Of a DNA stretch of 64,000 bases, positions 7,672-15,221 are shown piece after piece. The stretch's first letter is position 1. Every line of letters starts with the position of its first letter. The stretch is from G963674665 sp963674665 (lineage in GTDB: Bacteria > Desulfobacterota > Desulfovibrionia > Desulfovibrionales > Desulfovibrionaceae). Where the stretch lies: positions 62,001 to 126,000 of the forward strand of contig CAXXPL010000003.1 in the NCBI GenBank assembly GCA_963674665.2, in the 5' to 3' direction. Under the pieces are notes generated by a model. The model was not told the origin of the DNA. It made no database searches and saw only the letters and a program-made list of their open reading frames with translations. The position numbers and the translations under genes are program-made.

Positions 7672-8061
7672 ATGGAAAACCAGGACAAATACAACAGCAC
7701 TCCACTTAAAGCATTTCAACTTTAAGTGCTAAGGTATCGCGAGCCATTCGTTTTGGAGCAGCCGATCTTGCCCAAGGGAAGCCTTGTACGGGTGCCCTCG
7801 CGCAAAATAGGCGACAAGCAGTATTGCGAAAAGGTGCACACGTCCTAGGACGTGTCGCGGGGGCAGGACGGCCACCACTACGTGTTGGTCACTTTGTACC
7901 GCTGGAGCACGCGGCTTGTGCGGGTGGATGAAATAGGCATCATTGAGGAGGCAACCAATGGCGAGTATCAGAAACTCACTGCTGGCAAAGGTTCACATAG
8001 CCAGGAAAGACCTGAATATGGCCGGCGCGGATTACCGGGGTATGCTGGAAACCCTGTTTAA
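7672..8061 (+). pseudogene. Decayed phage gene with two in-frame stops
   Basis: One frame starts at ATG 7672 after GGGGGGG. It gives 17 codons, hits TAA 7723-7725, continues (EPFVLEQPILPKGSLVRVPS), hits TAG 7846-7848, and then stays open to 8061 (RGQDGHHYVLVTLYRWSTRL). Both halves look like parts of one small beta-rich protein. The first stop lies inside a short palindrome (CACTTAAAG...CTTTAAGTG, 7703-7728) that resembles the IS630 termini in this window. The 3' part runs into the gemA start, so the original end is uncertain. No function can be assigned. Confidence 0.7.
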
Positions 8062-8401
8062 CACCGACTCCGCCGGGAAGTTGAGCATTAAGCAGCTGGA
8101 AAACCTGGTGCAGCACTTTGGAAAGCTCGGCTGGCAGGAAAAACCGCGCCGAGGCAAACCTCGGGCGGGGACGCAGACGCGGGAGCTTATCTCCAAAGTG
8201 GAGGCTTTGCTTGCCGAGATGCACAGGCTCCAAGGCAATCCCGTGCCATGGGAGTATGCCGTGTCCATCCTCAAGCGTCAGGGGGGGCCGGAAAAGCTGG
8301 AGTGGGCAACGTCCAAGCAATTGTGCGCGGTGATCGCGGCGCTGTCCAGGCGGGTGGACACCCTGGAGCAGGACAGGCTCATACAACAGGCGGCCCTGTG
8401 A
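7958..8401 (+). CDS. gemA: GemA-like protein (Mu gp16 / DUF1018 family)
   Basis: This is a 147-aa protein of the GemA/DUF1018 family, early phage proteins that in Mu alter host gene expression and DNA topology. The family hallmark is near the N-terminus: IARKDLNMAGADYRGML (about 13-30). It is followed by a basic linker and a C-terminal helical region with ELISKVEALLAEMHRLQGNP and WATSKQLCAVIAAL. The start at ATG 7958 has GAGGAGG seven bases upstream; the in-frame ATG at 7943 does not. Its TGA overlaps the ATG of the Mor-like gene by one base. Confidence 0.85.
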   Translation: MASIRNSLLAKVHIARKDLNMAGADYRGMLETLFNTDSAGKLSIKQLENLVQHFGKLGWQEKPRRGKPRAGTQTRELISKVEALLAEMHRLQGNPVPWEYAVSILKRQGGPEKLEWATSKQLCAVIAALSRRVDTLEQDRLIQQAAL

Positions 8402-8808
8402 TGGAAACCGGACTGCCTCCCATACTCGCGGAAATTTCCATGGTTGCCGGACCGCGCGCCGCGTTGGACGTGGCCCGGGCACGTGGCGGTACCCGGGTGT
8501 ATTTCCCGGAACCGGACAGCTTGACGCCGGAGCACTGGTTGGTGCAGGCTTGCGGCCTGGATACGGCCCGGAAGATCTGCGGGCATTTTCGCGGTTGCAA
8601 GGTGGAGATCCCCCTTGGCCCATCAGGCAGCCAGGCAGAGGTCAGAGCCGCTATTCAGCGCGGGCTCGAGGCAGGTATGAGCCACAGCCAGATAGCCAGG
8701 GCCACGGGCATCACCAGCCGCACGGTGCGCAACCACGCCTCCCGGCGCAAGGGCCGGGGATACGGCTCCACACCCTCTCAAGCCTCCCTCTTCGATCCTA
8801 AAAAATAG
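8401..8808 (+). CDS. Mor-like middle/late transcription activator
   Basis: This 135-aa protein has the Mor/C layout. An N-terminal dimerisation region (VAGPRAALDVARARGGTRVYFPEP, then a GLDTARKICGHFRGCKVEIPLG repeat) is followed by a C-terminal helix-turn-helix (MSHSQIARATGITSRTVRNH). Mor proteins activate middle transcription in Mu-like phages, and this gene is the last of the early block, directly before the lysis genes. It is coupled to gemA by a one-base overlap and followed immediately by a strong hairpin. The family call is good; which promoter it activates is unknown. Confidence 0.75.
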   Translation: METGLPPILAEISMVAGPRAALDVARARGGTRVYFPEPDSLTPEHWLVQACGLDTARKICGHFRGCKVEIPLGPSGSQAEVRAAIQRGLEAGMSHSQIARATGITSRTVRNHASRRKGRGYGSTPSQASLFDPKK

Positions 8809-8834
8809 CTGGGGCGGAAATTTTTCCGCCCCAG
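8809..8834. terminator. GC-rich hairpin after the early block
   Basis: An 11-bp perfect stem (CTGGGGCGGAA / TTCCGCCCCAG) with a 4-base loop begins one base after the Mor-like stop. On the minus strand it is followed by a T-run (complement of the A-tract at 8800-8805); on the plus strand the tail is not T-rich. It could bound early and late transcripts or be bidirectional. Confidence 0.55.
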
Positions 8835-8866
8835 GCCTCTCCTGATCATGCGCTAACCCGTTGCGC

Positions 8867-9292
8867 ATGAGAACCTTCATCTGTTTCCTCCTTTTGATCG
8901 CGGCATTGTGGCTTGCCTCACCGGTGCGGGCCGGTGAGGAAGCAACTGCCCGTGGTGTTGTGAAGTCTATCTATGACGGCGATACGCTCACTGTCTCCCT
9001 GGCAAGCATGCCCTCCTGCTTGGGCGAAAAGATCTCCCTGTGTGTCCTCGGAATCGACACTCCGGAAATGCGCGACAAGTGCCCGAAGATCAAGCCACTG
9101 GCAGTGCAGGCCAGAGAGCTGGTGCGGCAGATGCGCCCCATCGGGTCGGAGGTGTTTCCCAACGATATTGCGCCGGGCAGGTATTTCCGCATTGTCGCCC
9201 GCGTCCAATGCGCTGGCGGTGATCCGGGAGAGGTCCTACTGGATGCCGGACTTGTCCACCCATACGACGGCCAGGGGGCACGGAGATGGTAA
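8867..9292 (+). CDS. Exported SNase-like (thermonuclease fold) protein
   Basis: This 141-aa protein starts at ATG 8867 with a clear signal peptide (FICFLLLIAALWLASPVRA). The mature part has the staphylococcal-nuclease core: IYDGDTLTVSL, VLGIDTPEMRD, and GRYFRIVARV...GEVLLDAGLVHPY. The Asp of DGDT and the Asp/Glu of IDTPE are present. The arginine usually five residues before the IDTPE aspartate appears as Cys (SLCVLGIDTPE), so full nuclease activity is doubtful. It overlaps the endopeptidase gene by seven bases, placing it in the lysis cassette. The role could be periplasmic DNA degradation or a structural remnant. Confidence 0.8.
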   Translation: MRTFICFLLLIAALWLASPVRAGEEATARGVVKSIYDGDTLTVSLASMPSCLGEKISLCVLGIDTPEMRDKCPKIKPLAVQARELVRQMRPIGSEVFPNDIAPGRYFRIVARVQCAGGDPGEVLLDAGLVHPYDGQGARRW

Positions 9293-9711
9293 TCTACCAC
9301 CCCAGGCATTTCCCGTTGCAGGAGTTGGTGGACCCCACAGCGTTCAAGGCCCTGGGCAACCGCGCCTGGCTCTGTCTGGATCCGCGTTTGGTCTGGACCC
9401 TGGACCAGATTCGGGAACTCCACGGCAAAACCATTGTCAATGACTGGCATCATGGCGGCCAATTCCAGTCGCGCGGCTTCCGCTCCCCGGACAATCCAGT
9501 GGGCGTGCCGTATTCACAGCATCGTTTCGGTCGGGCTGCGGACATGCACTTTGTCGACAAAACCGTCGCCGAAGTCCGCGAACATATCCTTAGTAATCCC
9601 AACATCCTTGAATATAGGCACATAACAGCCGTGGAAAAAGCTTCCTGGCTGCATATCGATCTGCGCCCCCATGACAAGGCAGCGCAGGGAATCTTTCTTT
9701 TCAACCCCTAG
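9286..9711 (+). CDS. M15-type peptidoglycan endopeptidase (endolysin)
   Basis: This is a 141-aa zinc peptidase of the M15A / D-Ala-D-Ala carboxypeptidase-like group, used by phages as an endolysin. The zinc-ligand pattern is visible: SQHRFGRAADMHF gives His and Asp about seven apart, and WLHIDLRP gives the third ligand/catalytic His. It has no signal peptide, so it needs a holin to reach the wall; a holin-like gene follows 13 bases downstream. ATG 9286 is preceded by CACGGAG and overlaps the nuclease gene. Confidence 0.85.
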   Translation: MVIYHPRHFPLQELVDPTAFKALGNRAWLCLDPRLVWTLDQIRELHGKTIVNDWHHGGQFQSRGFRSPDNPVGVPYSQHRFGRAADMHFVDKTVAEVREHILSNPNILEYRHITAVEKASWLHIDLRPHDKAAQGIFLFNP

Positions 9712-9724
9712 AACGGAGGACGAC

Positions 9725-10222
9725 GTGGGCAAGCTCAAATCTCGTAAATTTTGGATGGCACTTGTTTCCGGCCTGTTGGTGGTGTTCAACAAAGGGCTGG
9801 ACTTCAATATCCCGGACAACACCATCATGGCATTCGCGGGTATCGCCATAAGCTACATCTTTGGCCAAGGTTGGGTGGATGGCCAGGAAAAGAAAGCCGA
9901 GGCGGCCAAGATCGAAGCAATCAAGACCGTGCAGTCCGGCGCTCAATTCCTGTCCAGTGATGATCTGAAACAGGCTGGCCGCATACTCCTGCACCCCTTG
10001 CTGGTTCTCTTCATGCTGGCCATGCTGGGCCTCTGTTGCCTGAGCGCGGCCCATACCGGGCATTCGTGCAAACCGGCCAACCCGTACCACCAGATGCTGG
10101 AAGCTGAGCGGACCAGGGACAATGCCTGTATCAGAGTGCAATATCTGGGCGACCGCGCCGGATACAAGAATGCGCAGTCGGCCTCCATCATCGCGCTCAA
10201 GCGCACCAAGAACGGGAAATAG
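9725..10222 (+). CDS. Holin-like membrane protein with extra C-terminal segment
   Basis: This is a 165-aa membrane protein from GTG 9725 (GGAGGA site at 9715). The first 65 residues look like a small holin: basic start, TM1 (FWMALVSGLLVVF), TM2 (TIMAFAGIAISYIFGQG), then a charged helix. A third TM (LLHPLLVLFMLAMLGLCCLSAA) is followed by about 55 polar residues with a Cys pair. That suggests a fused spanin-like or inner-membrane regulatory part. It lies directly after the endolysin, as expected for lysis timing. The holin role is inferred from topology and neighbours. Confidence 0.65.
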   Translation: MGKLKSRKFWMALVSGLLVVFNKGLDFNIPDNTIMAFAGIAISYIFGQGWVDGQEKKAEAAKIEAIKTVQSGAQFLSSDDLKQAGRILLHPLLVLFMLAMLGLCCLSAAHTGHSCKPANPYHQMLEAERTRDNACIRVQYLGDRAGYKNAQSASIIALKRTKNGK

Positions 10223-10224
10223 CG

Positions 10225-10431
10225 GTGGCGGATTTGTGCGGCTTGGCCCGCGAGGCCGAGAGAAAGTTCAAGGATGCGGTCCTGGCGAAAGCCGGGGCCG
10301 TGCCGCCGCAACAACAGCTTGTTGATCTGGCTGGGCGCGTGATCGGCCTAAAGTGCGGGGAGCCCATACCGGACAATCGGCTGGTAGCAGTGCCGGGCGC
10401 GGTCAGATGTCAGGAATGTCAAGCGGAATGA
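10225..10431 (+). CDS. DksA/TraR-type zinc-finger protein, degenerate
   Basis: This is a 68-residue protein from GTG 10225. The C-terminal half carries the DksA/TraR signature CGEPIPDNRLVAVPG...CQECQ. The usual C4 finger is CxxC...CxxC; here the first Cys of the first pair is missing (IGLKCGE), leaving three cysteines. TraR-like phage proteins bind the RNA polymerase secondary channel and modulate transcription without ppGpp. This copy may be zinc-free or use another ligand, as some DksA relatives do. It lies between the holin and DUF2730 genes. Confidence 0.7.
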   Translation: MADLCGLAREAERKFKDAVLAKAGAVPPQQQLVDLAGRVIGLKCGEPIPDNRLVAVPGAVRCQECQAE

Positions 10432-10444
10432 GAGAGGTGCGGGG

Positions 10445-10915
10445 ATGACTGAGGACCGGTTGTGGAGGCTGCTGCCAGTAGTGGTGTTAATCATCCAGGG
10501 CCTGGTCGGTTGGGGAGTCTGGAGCCTGCGGGCAAAATTCAGGACATCGAAATCCTGTGACACCATCCACAAGGAACAGGCTGAAAAGCATGAGAAAAAA
10601 GAGCTGGAGGCGGCAAAGGAGTCCCGGATACAAATGAAAGACATTGAGGGCAGGCTGGATGTGGTGGAGCAACGCGGTCTTGTGCTGGACACTGCATTTT
10701 CCAACCTGCCAACCACGCAGGATTTCCACGTGCTGGCGCAATCTCTGGAAAAGCTGAACGGCAGTCTGGGGCGCGAGATCGAAGGGTTGCGCGGTGGCCA
10801 GCGTGCCATGGAGGAAGGCGTTAAAAGCCTGGGGCATTCTATCGATGCGGTGAGGCACCAAGTGGAGCTGTTGACGGAACACGGGTTAAATGGGGGGAAT
10901 AATGGTCGATCTTGA
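10445..10915 (+). CDS. DUF2730 family membrane-anchored coiled-coil protein
   Basis: This is a 156-aa protein with one N-terminal transmembrane helix (LLPVVVLIIQGLVGWGVW) followed by a long charged coiled coil. Layout and location match DUF2730 proteins that sit between lysis and head genes in Mu-like phages; no activity is known for them. Its end overlaps the start of the next, decayed gene by 14 bases. It is the last intact gene before the missing head module. Confidence 0.7.
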   Translation: MTEDRLWRLLPVVVLIIQGLVGWGVWSLRAKFRTSKSCDTIHKEQAEKHEKKELEAAKESRIQMKDIEGRLDVVEQRGLVLDTAFSNLPTTQDFHVLAQSLEKLNGSLGREIEGLRGGQRAMEEGVKSLGHSIDAVRHQVELLTEHGLNGGNNGRS

Positions 10916-11195
10916 ACAGGTGTTCACTGAAAATCGCCGTTTTCTACTTCTGCGTTTCTTGAATGAAAAGGATGATTACACCCTGAACACCGGCATCCTT
11001 TAGACCGCCCTTGTAGGGTACGGGAATAGTTGCAGCCGAGGCCAGGTGGAAGCCGAATGCGCCTGGTTGCGAGAGCAAGGCCTTGTTATCCTCTCCCTGA
11101 AAGAAAACGTCACCGTGGCCAAGCTCACGGAGAGCGGCCAGAAAATAGCCGAAGGGCGCGCAGAGTTCCGCGCGCGGGGCGTCAGAGGTCTCGTA
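10902..11195 (+). pseudogene. Phage winged-helix-like gene with premature stop
   Basis: The frame starts at ATG 10902 (LEQVFTENRRFLLLRFLNEK) and stops at TAG 11001-11003. It then continues without a start in the same frame (QVEAECAWLREQGLVILSLKENVTVAKLTESGQKIAEGRA). Read through, it is a roughly 95-residue wHTH-type protein of the kind found just before the DUF3486 gene in transposable phages. The stop removes two thirds of it. The 3' end is unclear because the frame runs on into the next gene. Confidence 0.75.
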
Positions 11196-11601
11196 AATCC
11201 AGCATCAAGGGGTTGCCACCCGACCTGTGCAAGAAAATCGACAAATTGCCTGCCGACGGCCGCCACACCATTGATCAGATCGTGGCCCATGAGCGGTTTT
11301 TGGGGGCCGATGTGTCCCGATCGTCAGTGGGGCACCACTCCAAACAGTATGACGCTGTTGCCGCGAAGATGCGCGAAAGTCGCGAAATTGCCGCCCTGTC
11401 CGCGCGTGAGCTTGACAAGGTGCCCGAAGACGGCATCGGATAGATTCTGGTCGAGATCATGCACAATGTGGTGTTTAAATTGGCTTTAAACACCAATGAA
11501 AATGACGATGTCCTTGATATCGAAGATGTCATGCGGCTGCCAATTCCACAAAAGACCTCTCCAGTGCCAGTAAGACTGGAAATGCCTTGACGACCGGGTG
11601 A
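11186..11601 (+). pseudogene. Remnant of the DUF3486 (Mu gp27-like) gene
   Basis: Family sequence begins at SRKSSIKGLPPDLCKKIDKL and continues through HTIDQIVAHERFLGADVSRS and VAAKMRESREIA, a DUF3486 match. Three lesions are visible. The codon before SRKSS is AGG (11186-11188), where an ATG start is expected. TAG at 11441-11443 interrupts the frame before ILVEIMHNVVFKLALN. After CGGCTG (about 11539) one base is missing, and the family tail (KDLSSASKTGNALTT) continues in the shifted frame to TGA 11601. The protein is shorter than usual, so its end may coincide with the head-module deletion. Confidence 0.8.
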
Positions 11602-12185
11602 CCTCATAGCGCCCAAAGGTTTCGGGCCTGTGGGGCATGGTGGGGCGGATATCCGACAACCTGATTGAAGGACTGACAGCGCGCGGCGTGAAAAGGGTCT
11701 CTCGCGATGTCCCCATATAGCACAGGTGCATCCGGTCCCCGCTCCTGAACTACCACTGCCGCGTCCCAGGTCTGGTCTAAAGTTGAACTCAACCCCCATT
11801 CTCCCCGTGCCATTTCTGATGACTGTGCTGACGAGTCACAGCGGTCTGTGCATGGATAAACAAACCCGCGTTTCGCGAGTCAAGCCAAAATCGGCCGGAA
11901 ACAGGCTTTCCAGTCATTTTCCCGCGCAATATGGATAGTGGTCCATAAAAAAAATCGCTGTAATTAAACTGGGATTAAACGCCTTTCCCGAGGCCTTCCG
12001 CACCGGGTCCGGAGGTGGCTGCATGGGGAGGAACATTTTCCGCCCCACTGGTTGGAATCCGCATAACTATAAAACGCGACATGGCAACCGACTACGCCAG
12101 GCAGGCCAAAGATGTCCAGGCCACGTACCTGGGCCACAAGGGCGTTGACCATCGGCCCTAGCCGGTAAGAGAAAGACATTAGGAA
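11602..12185. other. Gene-poor scar where the head module should be
   Basis: No intact gene is seen. Short open stretches occur: a possible start at 11638 giving VGRISDNLIEGLTARGVKRV and then a stop, and 26 codons at 12081-12161 (ATDYARQAKDVQATYLGHKG). Neither can be assigned. In a complete Mu-like phage this interval would carry about 7-10 kb of terminase, portal, morphogenesis, protease and capsid genes. None of their motifs is present. Confidence 0.6.
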
Positions 12186-12345
12186 GCCTCCGGCGACGTA
12201 AGAACCATTTCGAAAAAGGGTTTAAGGTTCTCCCCAAATCTTTATTAGGTAAATTAAATGGATAAGGCCAAATTGAGTAATCATAATCGCGTGTCCAGGG
12301 GGGCGTTCCCCCCTGGCAAGATTTGGGCGGAGCCCTAAATCAAAC
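12186..12345. repeat. GCCTCCGG repeat, copy 1
   Basis: About 160 bp that match, with substitutions, the interval 20514-20680: AGCCTCCGGCGAC, an AAGAACC...GGTTCT arm pair, GGTAAATTAAATGGATA, GTGTCCAGGGGG...CCCCTGG, and GGGCGGAGCCC. It lies immediately upstream of the first tail gene. It has no coding potential. Confidence 0.7.
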
Positions 12346-12364
12346 CCTCTAAAATGGACTCTCC

Positions 12365-12997
12365 ATGAGCATCTCAACGGACATCCGCAACGCCATCGCG
12401 GCCAGGATCTCCAGTGTGGACACCCTGGCCGTGGTGCACACCTACGAGCGGTTTTCCACGGACCAGCCCGAGCTCAAGGAGCTCTACACGCCCGAGAATT
12501 CGGACAGGATCAGCGGCTGGCACATCCGCCAGATCAAGCGCGCGGAACTCCAGGAAAGCAACCTGACCTTTCGCGTGCTCACAACCTGGCAAATCATGGG
12601 CTATCGTTCGCTCCTCGACAGCGAGGCCACGGAGATCGCCCTGGATGAGATCCTTGACGTCTTGTACGTCGCGTTCCGCCGTGATCGCTTCCTGGGAGGC
12701 CTGGCCGACACCGTGACCGATTTCGGGGCAGGACCGCAACTGATGCAATCCGGGTCAGTGATGTTCTCCGACGTGCTCTGCCACCAGGTCCAGCTTGAGC
12801 TGGTGAGCCTGCACTTCGAGGAGGCTGAGGACCGGGAACCCGTGGACGGCTCGGAAACCGCCGGGACCTGTAACGGGGAGACCTGGTTCCAGGCCGCCTG
12901 GGACCTCCAGGGCTCGACCACGGACAACGAACAGATAGAGGCCGAGGACATCATTGAACTCGGCGTCGCAAACACCGAAGACACCGAAGGAGAATAA
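12365..12997 (+). CDS. Tail-terminator-like phage protein (Mu gp37 position)
   Basis: This 210-aa protein opens the tail operon, directly ahead of the DUF2635 and sheath genes. It starts with ISTDIRNAIAARISSVDTLAVV, like the first helix of tail-completion/terminator proteins. It continues with an alternating alpha/beta domain (FRVLTTWQIMGYRSLLDSEATEIALDEILDVLYVAF) and ends in an acidic, probably disordered tail. The position matches the Mu gp37-type joining protein that caps the tail tube. Family membership is by layout more than by strong motif. With heads missing, such a cap would still be needed for headless tails. Confidence 0.65.
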   Translation: MSISTDIRNAIAARISSVDTLAVVHTYERFSTDQPELKELYTPENSDRISGWHIRQIKRAELQESNLTFRVLTTWQIMGYRSLLDSEATEIALDEILDVLYVAFRRDRFLGGLADTVTDFGAGPQLMQSGSVMFSDVLCHQVQLELVSLHFEEAEDREPVDGSETAGTCNGETWFQAAWDLQGSTTDNEQIEAEDIIELGVANTEDTEGE

Positions 12998-12998
12998 C

Positions 12999-13223
12999 AT
13001 GACCATCGTGCACCTGGTGCCGGTCAACGGCGCCCGCGTTTTGGACCCTGGCACGCAACCGCCAACGCCCCTGCCCGAGGAGGGCCGAAAGGTGGCCCTG
13101 TCCACCTATTGGCGCCGCCGTATCAAGGAGGGCGTGGTGGCCCAGCCGGTTGCCAAGAACGTCACGGCAACAAAAAACCACCGCCAAAAAAGCGGCGGCC
13201 AGCGAGGAGTAACCCATGTCTGA
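12999..13223 (+). CDS. DUF2635 (Mu gp38-like) small tail protein
   Basis: This is a 74-aa protein with the DUF2635 signature VHLVPVNGARVLDPGTQPP...LPEEGRKVALSTYWRRR. It is found immediately before the tail sheath in Mu-like phages. ATG 12999 has GAAGGAG seven bases upstream; the longer in-frame start overlaps the previous gene. The last residues overlap the sheath start by eight bases, so the two are coupled. The function is not known beyond association with tail assembly. Confidence 0.8.
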   Translation: MTIVHLVPVNGARVLDPGTQPPTPLPEEGRKVALSTYWRRRIKEGVVAQPVAKNVTATKNHRQKSGGQRGVTHV

Positions 13224-14736
13224 AGCAAGCGCCTCAATCTCATTCAACGAGATCCCCGACACAGTAAGAACTCCGTTCGTGTATGTGGAGTTCGACCCCA
13301 GCAAGGCCATGCAGGGAGCCACGCAACAGCCTTACAAGTGCCTGGTCATCGGCCAGCGCCTGGCCAGCGGCAGCGTGGCGGCACTGGTGCCCACCCGGGT
13401 GACCAGCGCGGCCCAGGCAAAATCCTACTTTGGCCAGGGCTCAATGCTGGCCCGCATGCTGGAAGCCCAGTTGGAAGGCAATTCCTGGACAGAAACCTTT
13501 GCCATCGCCCTGGATGACGCGGCCGCGGGCGTGGCCGCCACCGGCTCCATGACCTTCGGCGGTGCGGTCACGGCTTCGGGCACCCTGTGCCTGTACGTCG
13601 GTGGCCGCCGGGTCCGCGTGGGCGTGTTGGCCAAGGCTGATCCGGCCGACATCGCCACGGCAGTGGCCGCCGCCATCAACGCCGAGGCTGACATGCCCGT
13701 CAACGCCGCTGTGGACGGCGAGACTTCGGAAAAGATCAACCTTACCGCCAAGCACGCGGGCGAGGTGGGTAACTCCATCGACGTGCGGCTGAACTATTTC
13801 GACGGCGAGGAGCTACCCGCCGGGCTCACCGTGATCTTTTCGCCTGACACCGGTACCGACGGCATGCCCACGCCGCCGGAGGAGGTGGCCGCCGCTGTGG
13901 CCGGAGTGGCAGCCTATTACGGCAATAACGACCCGGCACGGCCCTTCCAAACCCTGACCCTGGACGCGCTGATGCCACCCCGGGCTGACCAGTCCGGCAT
14001 GCGCCTGGCAGGCGGCACGGGCAACCCCGAGATATCTGGCATCTGGGGCCAGCTCGGCGAGGATCAATACAATATTCTGGCCATGCCCTACACCGACACC
14101 TCCAACCTGGAGGACATCAAGGACGAACTCAGCGATCGCTGGGGGCCGATCCGTCAGAACGAGGGCATTGTGTTCACCGCCGCCTACGGCACGCACAGCG
14201 AACTGGGCACCCTGGGCGACAGCCACAACAGCCAACTCCTGTCCATTGTTTCCTGCGGTGGCCCGTTCACCAAACAGGAGCGCAACCTGCTGCTCTATGA
14301 CGGCATATCCACCACCATCACCAACGACGATGCCGACGAGATGGTGGAGCGGCTCATCACCACCTACAAGACCAACGAATGGGGCGCCGAGGACACCGCA
14401 TACCTGGACGTCAACACCATCCTGACCCTGGGCTACCTCCGCTACGACTTCCGGGCCTACATCGCTCGCAAATACCCGCGATACAAGCTGGCCGACGACG
14501 GCACCAAATTCGGCCGCGGCCAGGCCATTGTCACGCCCAAGCTCGTCAAGGCCGAGTGTTATGCCTGGTTCCGCATGATGGAATTCCGGGGGCTGGTGGA
14601 GAACTTCGACCAGTTCAAGGCCGACCTCATCGTTTCGCGCAACGCGGACGACGCCTGCCGCTTGGACATCTACCTGCCGCCCGACGTCATCAACCAACTG
14701 CGCGTTGTCGCGGTGCAAATCGGATTTCGACTCTAA
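13216..14736 (+). CDS. Contractile tail sheath protein (Mu gpL-like)
   Basis: This is a 506-aa sheath subunit that surrounds the tail tube and contracts to drive it through the envelope. The N-terminal ISFNEIPDTVRTPFVYVEFDPSKA...YKCLVIGQRLASGSV pattern and the C-terminal polymerising domain (RRYDFRAYIARKYPRYKLADDG, IVTPKLVKAECYAWFRMMEFRGLVENFDQF) fit the Mu gpL/P2 FI sheath superfamily. The frame is full length with no lesions. Its presence identifies the particle as myovirus-type. Confidence 0.92.
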   Translation: MSEASASISFNEIPDTVRTPFVYVEFDPSKAMQGATQQPYKCLVIGQRLASGSVAALVPTRVTSAAQAKSYFGQGSMLARMLEAQLEGNSWTETFAIALDDAAAGVAATGSMTFGGAVTASGTLCLYVGGRRVRVGVLAKADPADIATAVAAAINAEADMPVNAAVDGETSEKINLTAKHAGEVGNSIDVRLNYFDGEELPAGLTVIFSPDTGTDGMPTPPEEVAAAVAGVAAYYGNNDPARPFQTLTLDALMPPRADQSGMRLAGGTGNPEISGIWGQLGEDQYNILAMPYTDTSNLEDIKDELSDRWGPIRQNEGIVFTAAYGTHSELGTLGDSHNSQLLSIVSCGGPFTKQERNLLLYDGISTTITNDDADEMVERLITTYKTNEWGAEDTAYLDVNTILTLGYLRYDFRAYIARKYPRYKLADDGTKFGRGQAIVTPKLVKAECYAWFRMMEFRGLVENFDQFKADLIVSRNADDACRLDIYLPPDVINQLRVVAVQIGFRL

Positions 14737-14748
14737 GGAGGCACCATC

Positions 14749-15123
14749 ATGGCTTATACAACTTCCAATGCCCGGGGCGGTACGTTGTTCCTCAAGATCG
14801 ACGGCCAACTGTACGACGCCAAGGGCAGCTTTACCTACAATTTGGGCGGCGACAAGAAAGAGGGCATTGCCGGGGCCGACGGCGTGCATGGCTTCAAGGC
14901 CACTCCCCAGATTCCCTATATCGAGGGCGCCGTCACCGACTCCAGCTCCTTGAACCTGGCCGCCCTGGTGAACATCGAGGAGGCCACCGTGACCTTGGAG
15001 CTGATCAACGGCAAGGTCATCATCCTGCGTGAGGCTTGGTACGCCGGAGAGGGCCAGGCATCCCACGAGGAGGGCGAGATAGGCGTGCGCTTCGAGGGCA
15101 TGTCAGCCGACGAGGTGGCGTAA
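14749..15123 (+). CDS. Tail tube protein (Mu gpM-like)
   Basis: This 124-aa protein directly follows the sheath gene (12-base gap, AAGGAGG site), the universal position of the tube subunit in contractile systems. The sequence is beta-rich (GGTLFLKIDGQLYDAKGSFTYNL, AVTDSSSLNLAALVNIEEATVTLELINGKVIILREA), consistent with the Mu gpM/DUF2597-type tube fold, and it is of normal length. It forms the hexameric inner tube around the tape measure. It is intact. Confidence 0.88.
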   Translation: MAYTTSNARGGTLFLKIDGQLYDAKGSFTYNLGGDKKEGIAGADGVHGFKATPQIPYIEGAVTDSSSLNLAALVNIEEATVTLELINGKVIILREAWYAGEGQASHEEGEIGVRFEGMSADEVA

Positions 15124-15146
15124 CTACGGCATGGCAAGGTTTTTTT

Positions 15147-15183
15147 CGAGGGGGCACCTCTTTGCGAGAGACTCTCCCCCTCG
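15147..15183. repeat. GAGGGG-core hairpin in the tail operon
   Basis: CGAGGGGG (15147-15154) pairs with CCCCCTCG (15176-15183), with an inner ACCTCTT/AGAG arm. It is followed by a CTCCCTTTCCAGAACTT tail that is shared with the hairpin at 35668. It follows the tube gene and a T6 run. It could act as an intra-operon attenuator setting the tube:chaperone ratio. Confidence 0.65.
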
Positions 15184-15221
15184 AACTCCCTTTCCAGAAC
15201 TTCAAGACAAGGAGCGGTAAC

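Noticed and set aside
12081..12161. A 26-codon frame with LGHKG, suggestive of a tyrosine recombinase tail
   Set aside because: Too short, wrong motif order, and no other recombinase boxes nearby.
13813..15066. A 417-codon antisense open frame across the sheath and tube genes
   Set aside because: Composition (Val/Gly/Ala-rich without domains) and the intact sheath and tube genes on the plus strand show it is a shadow.
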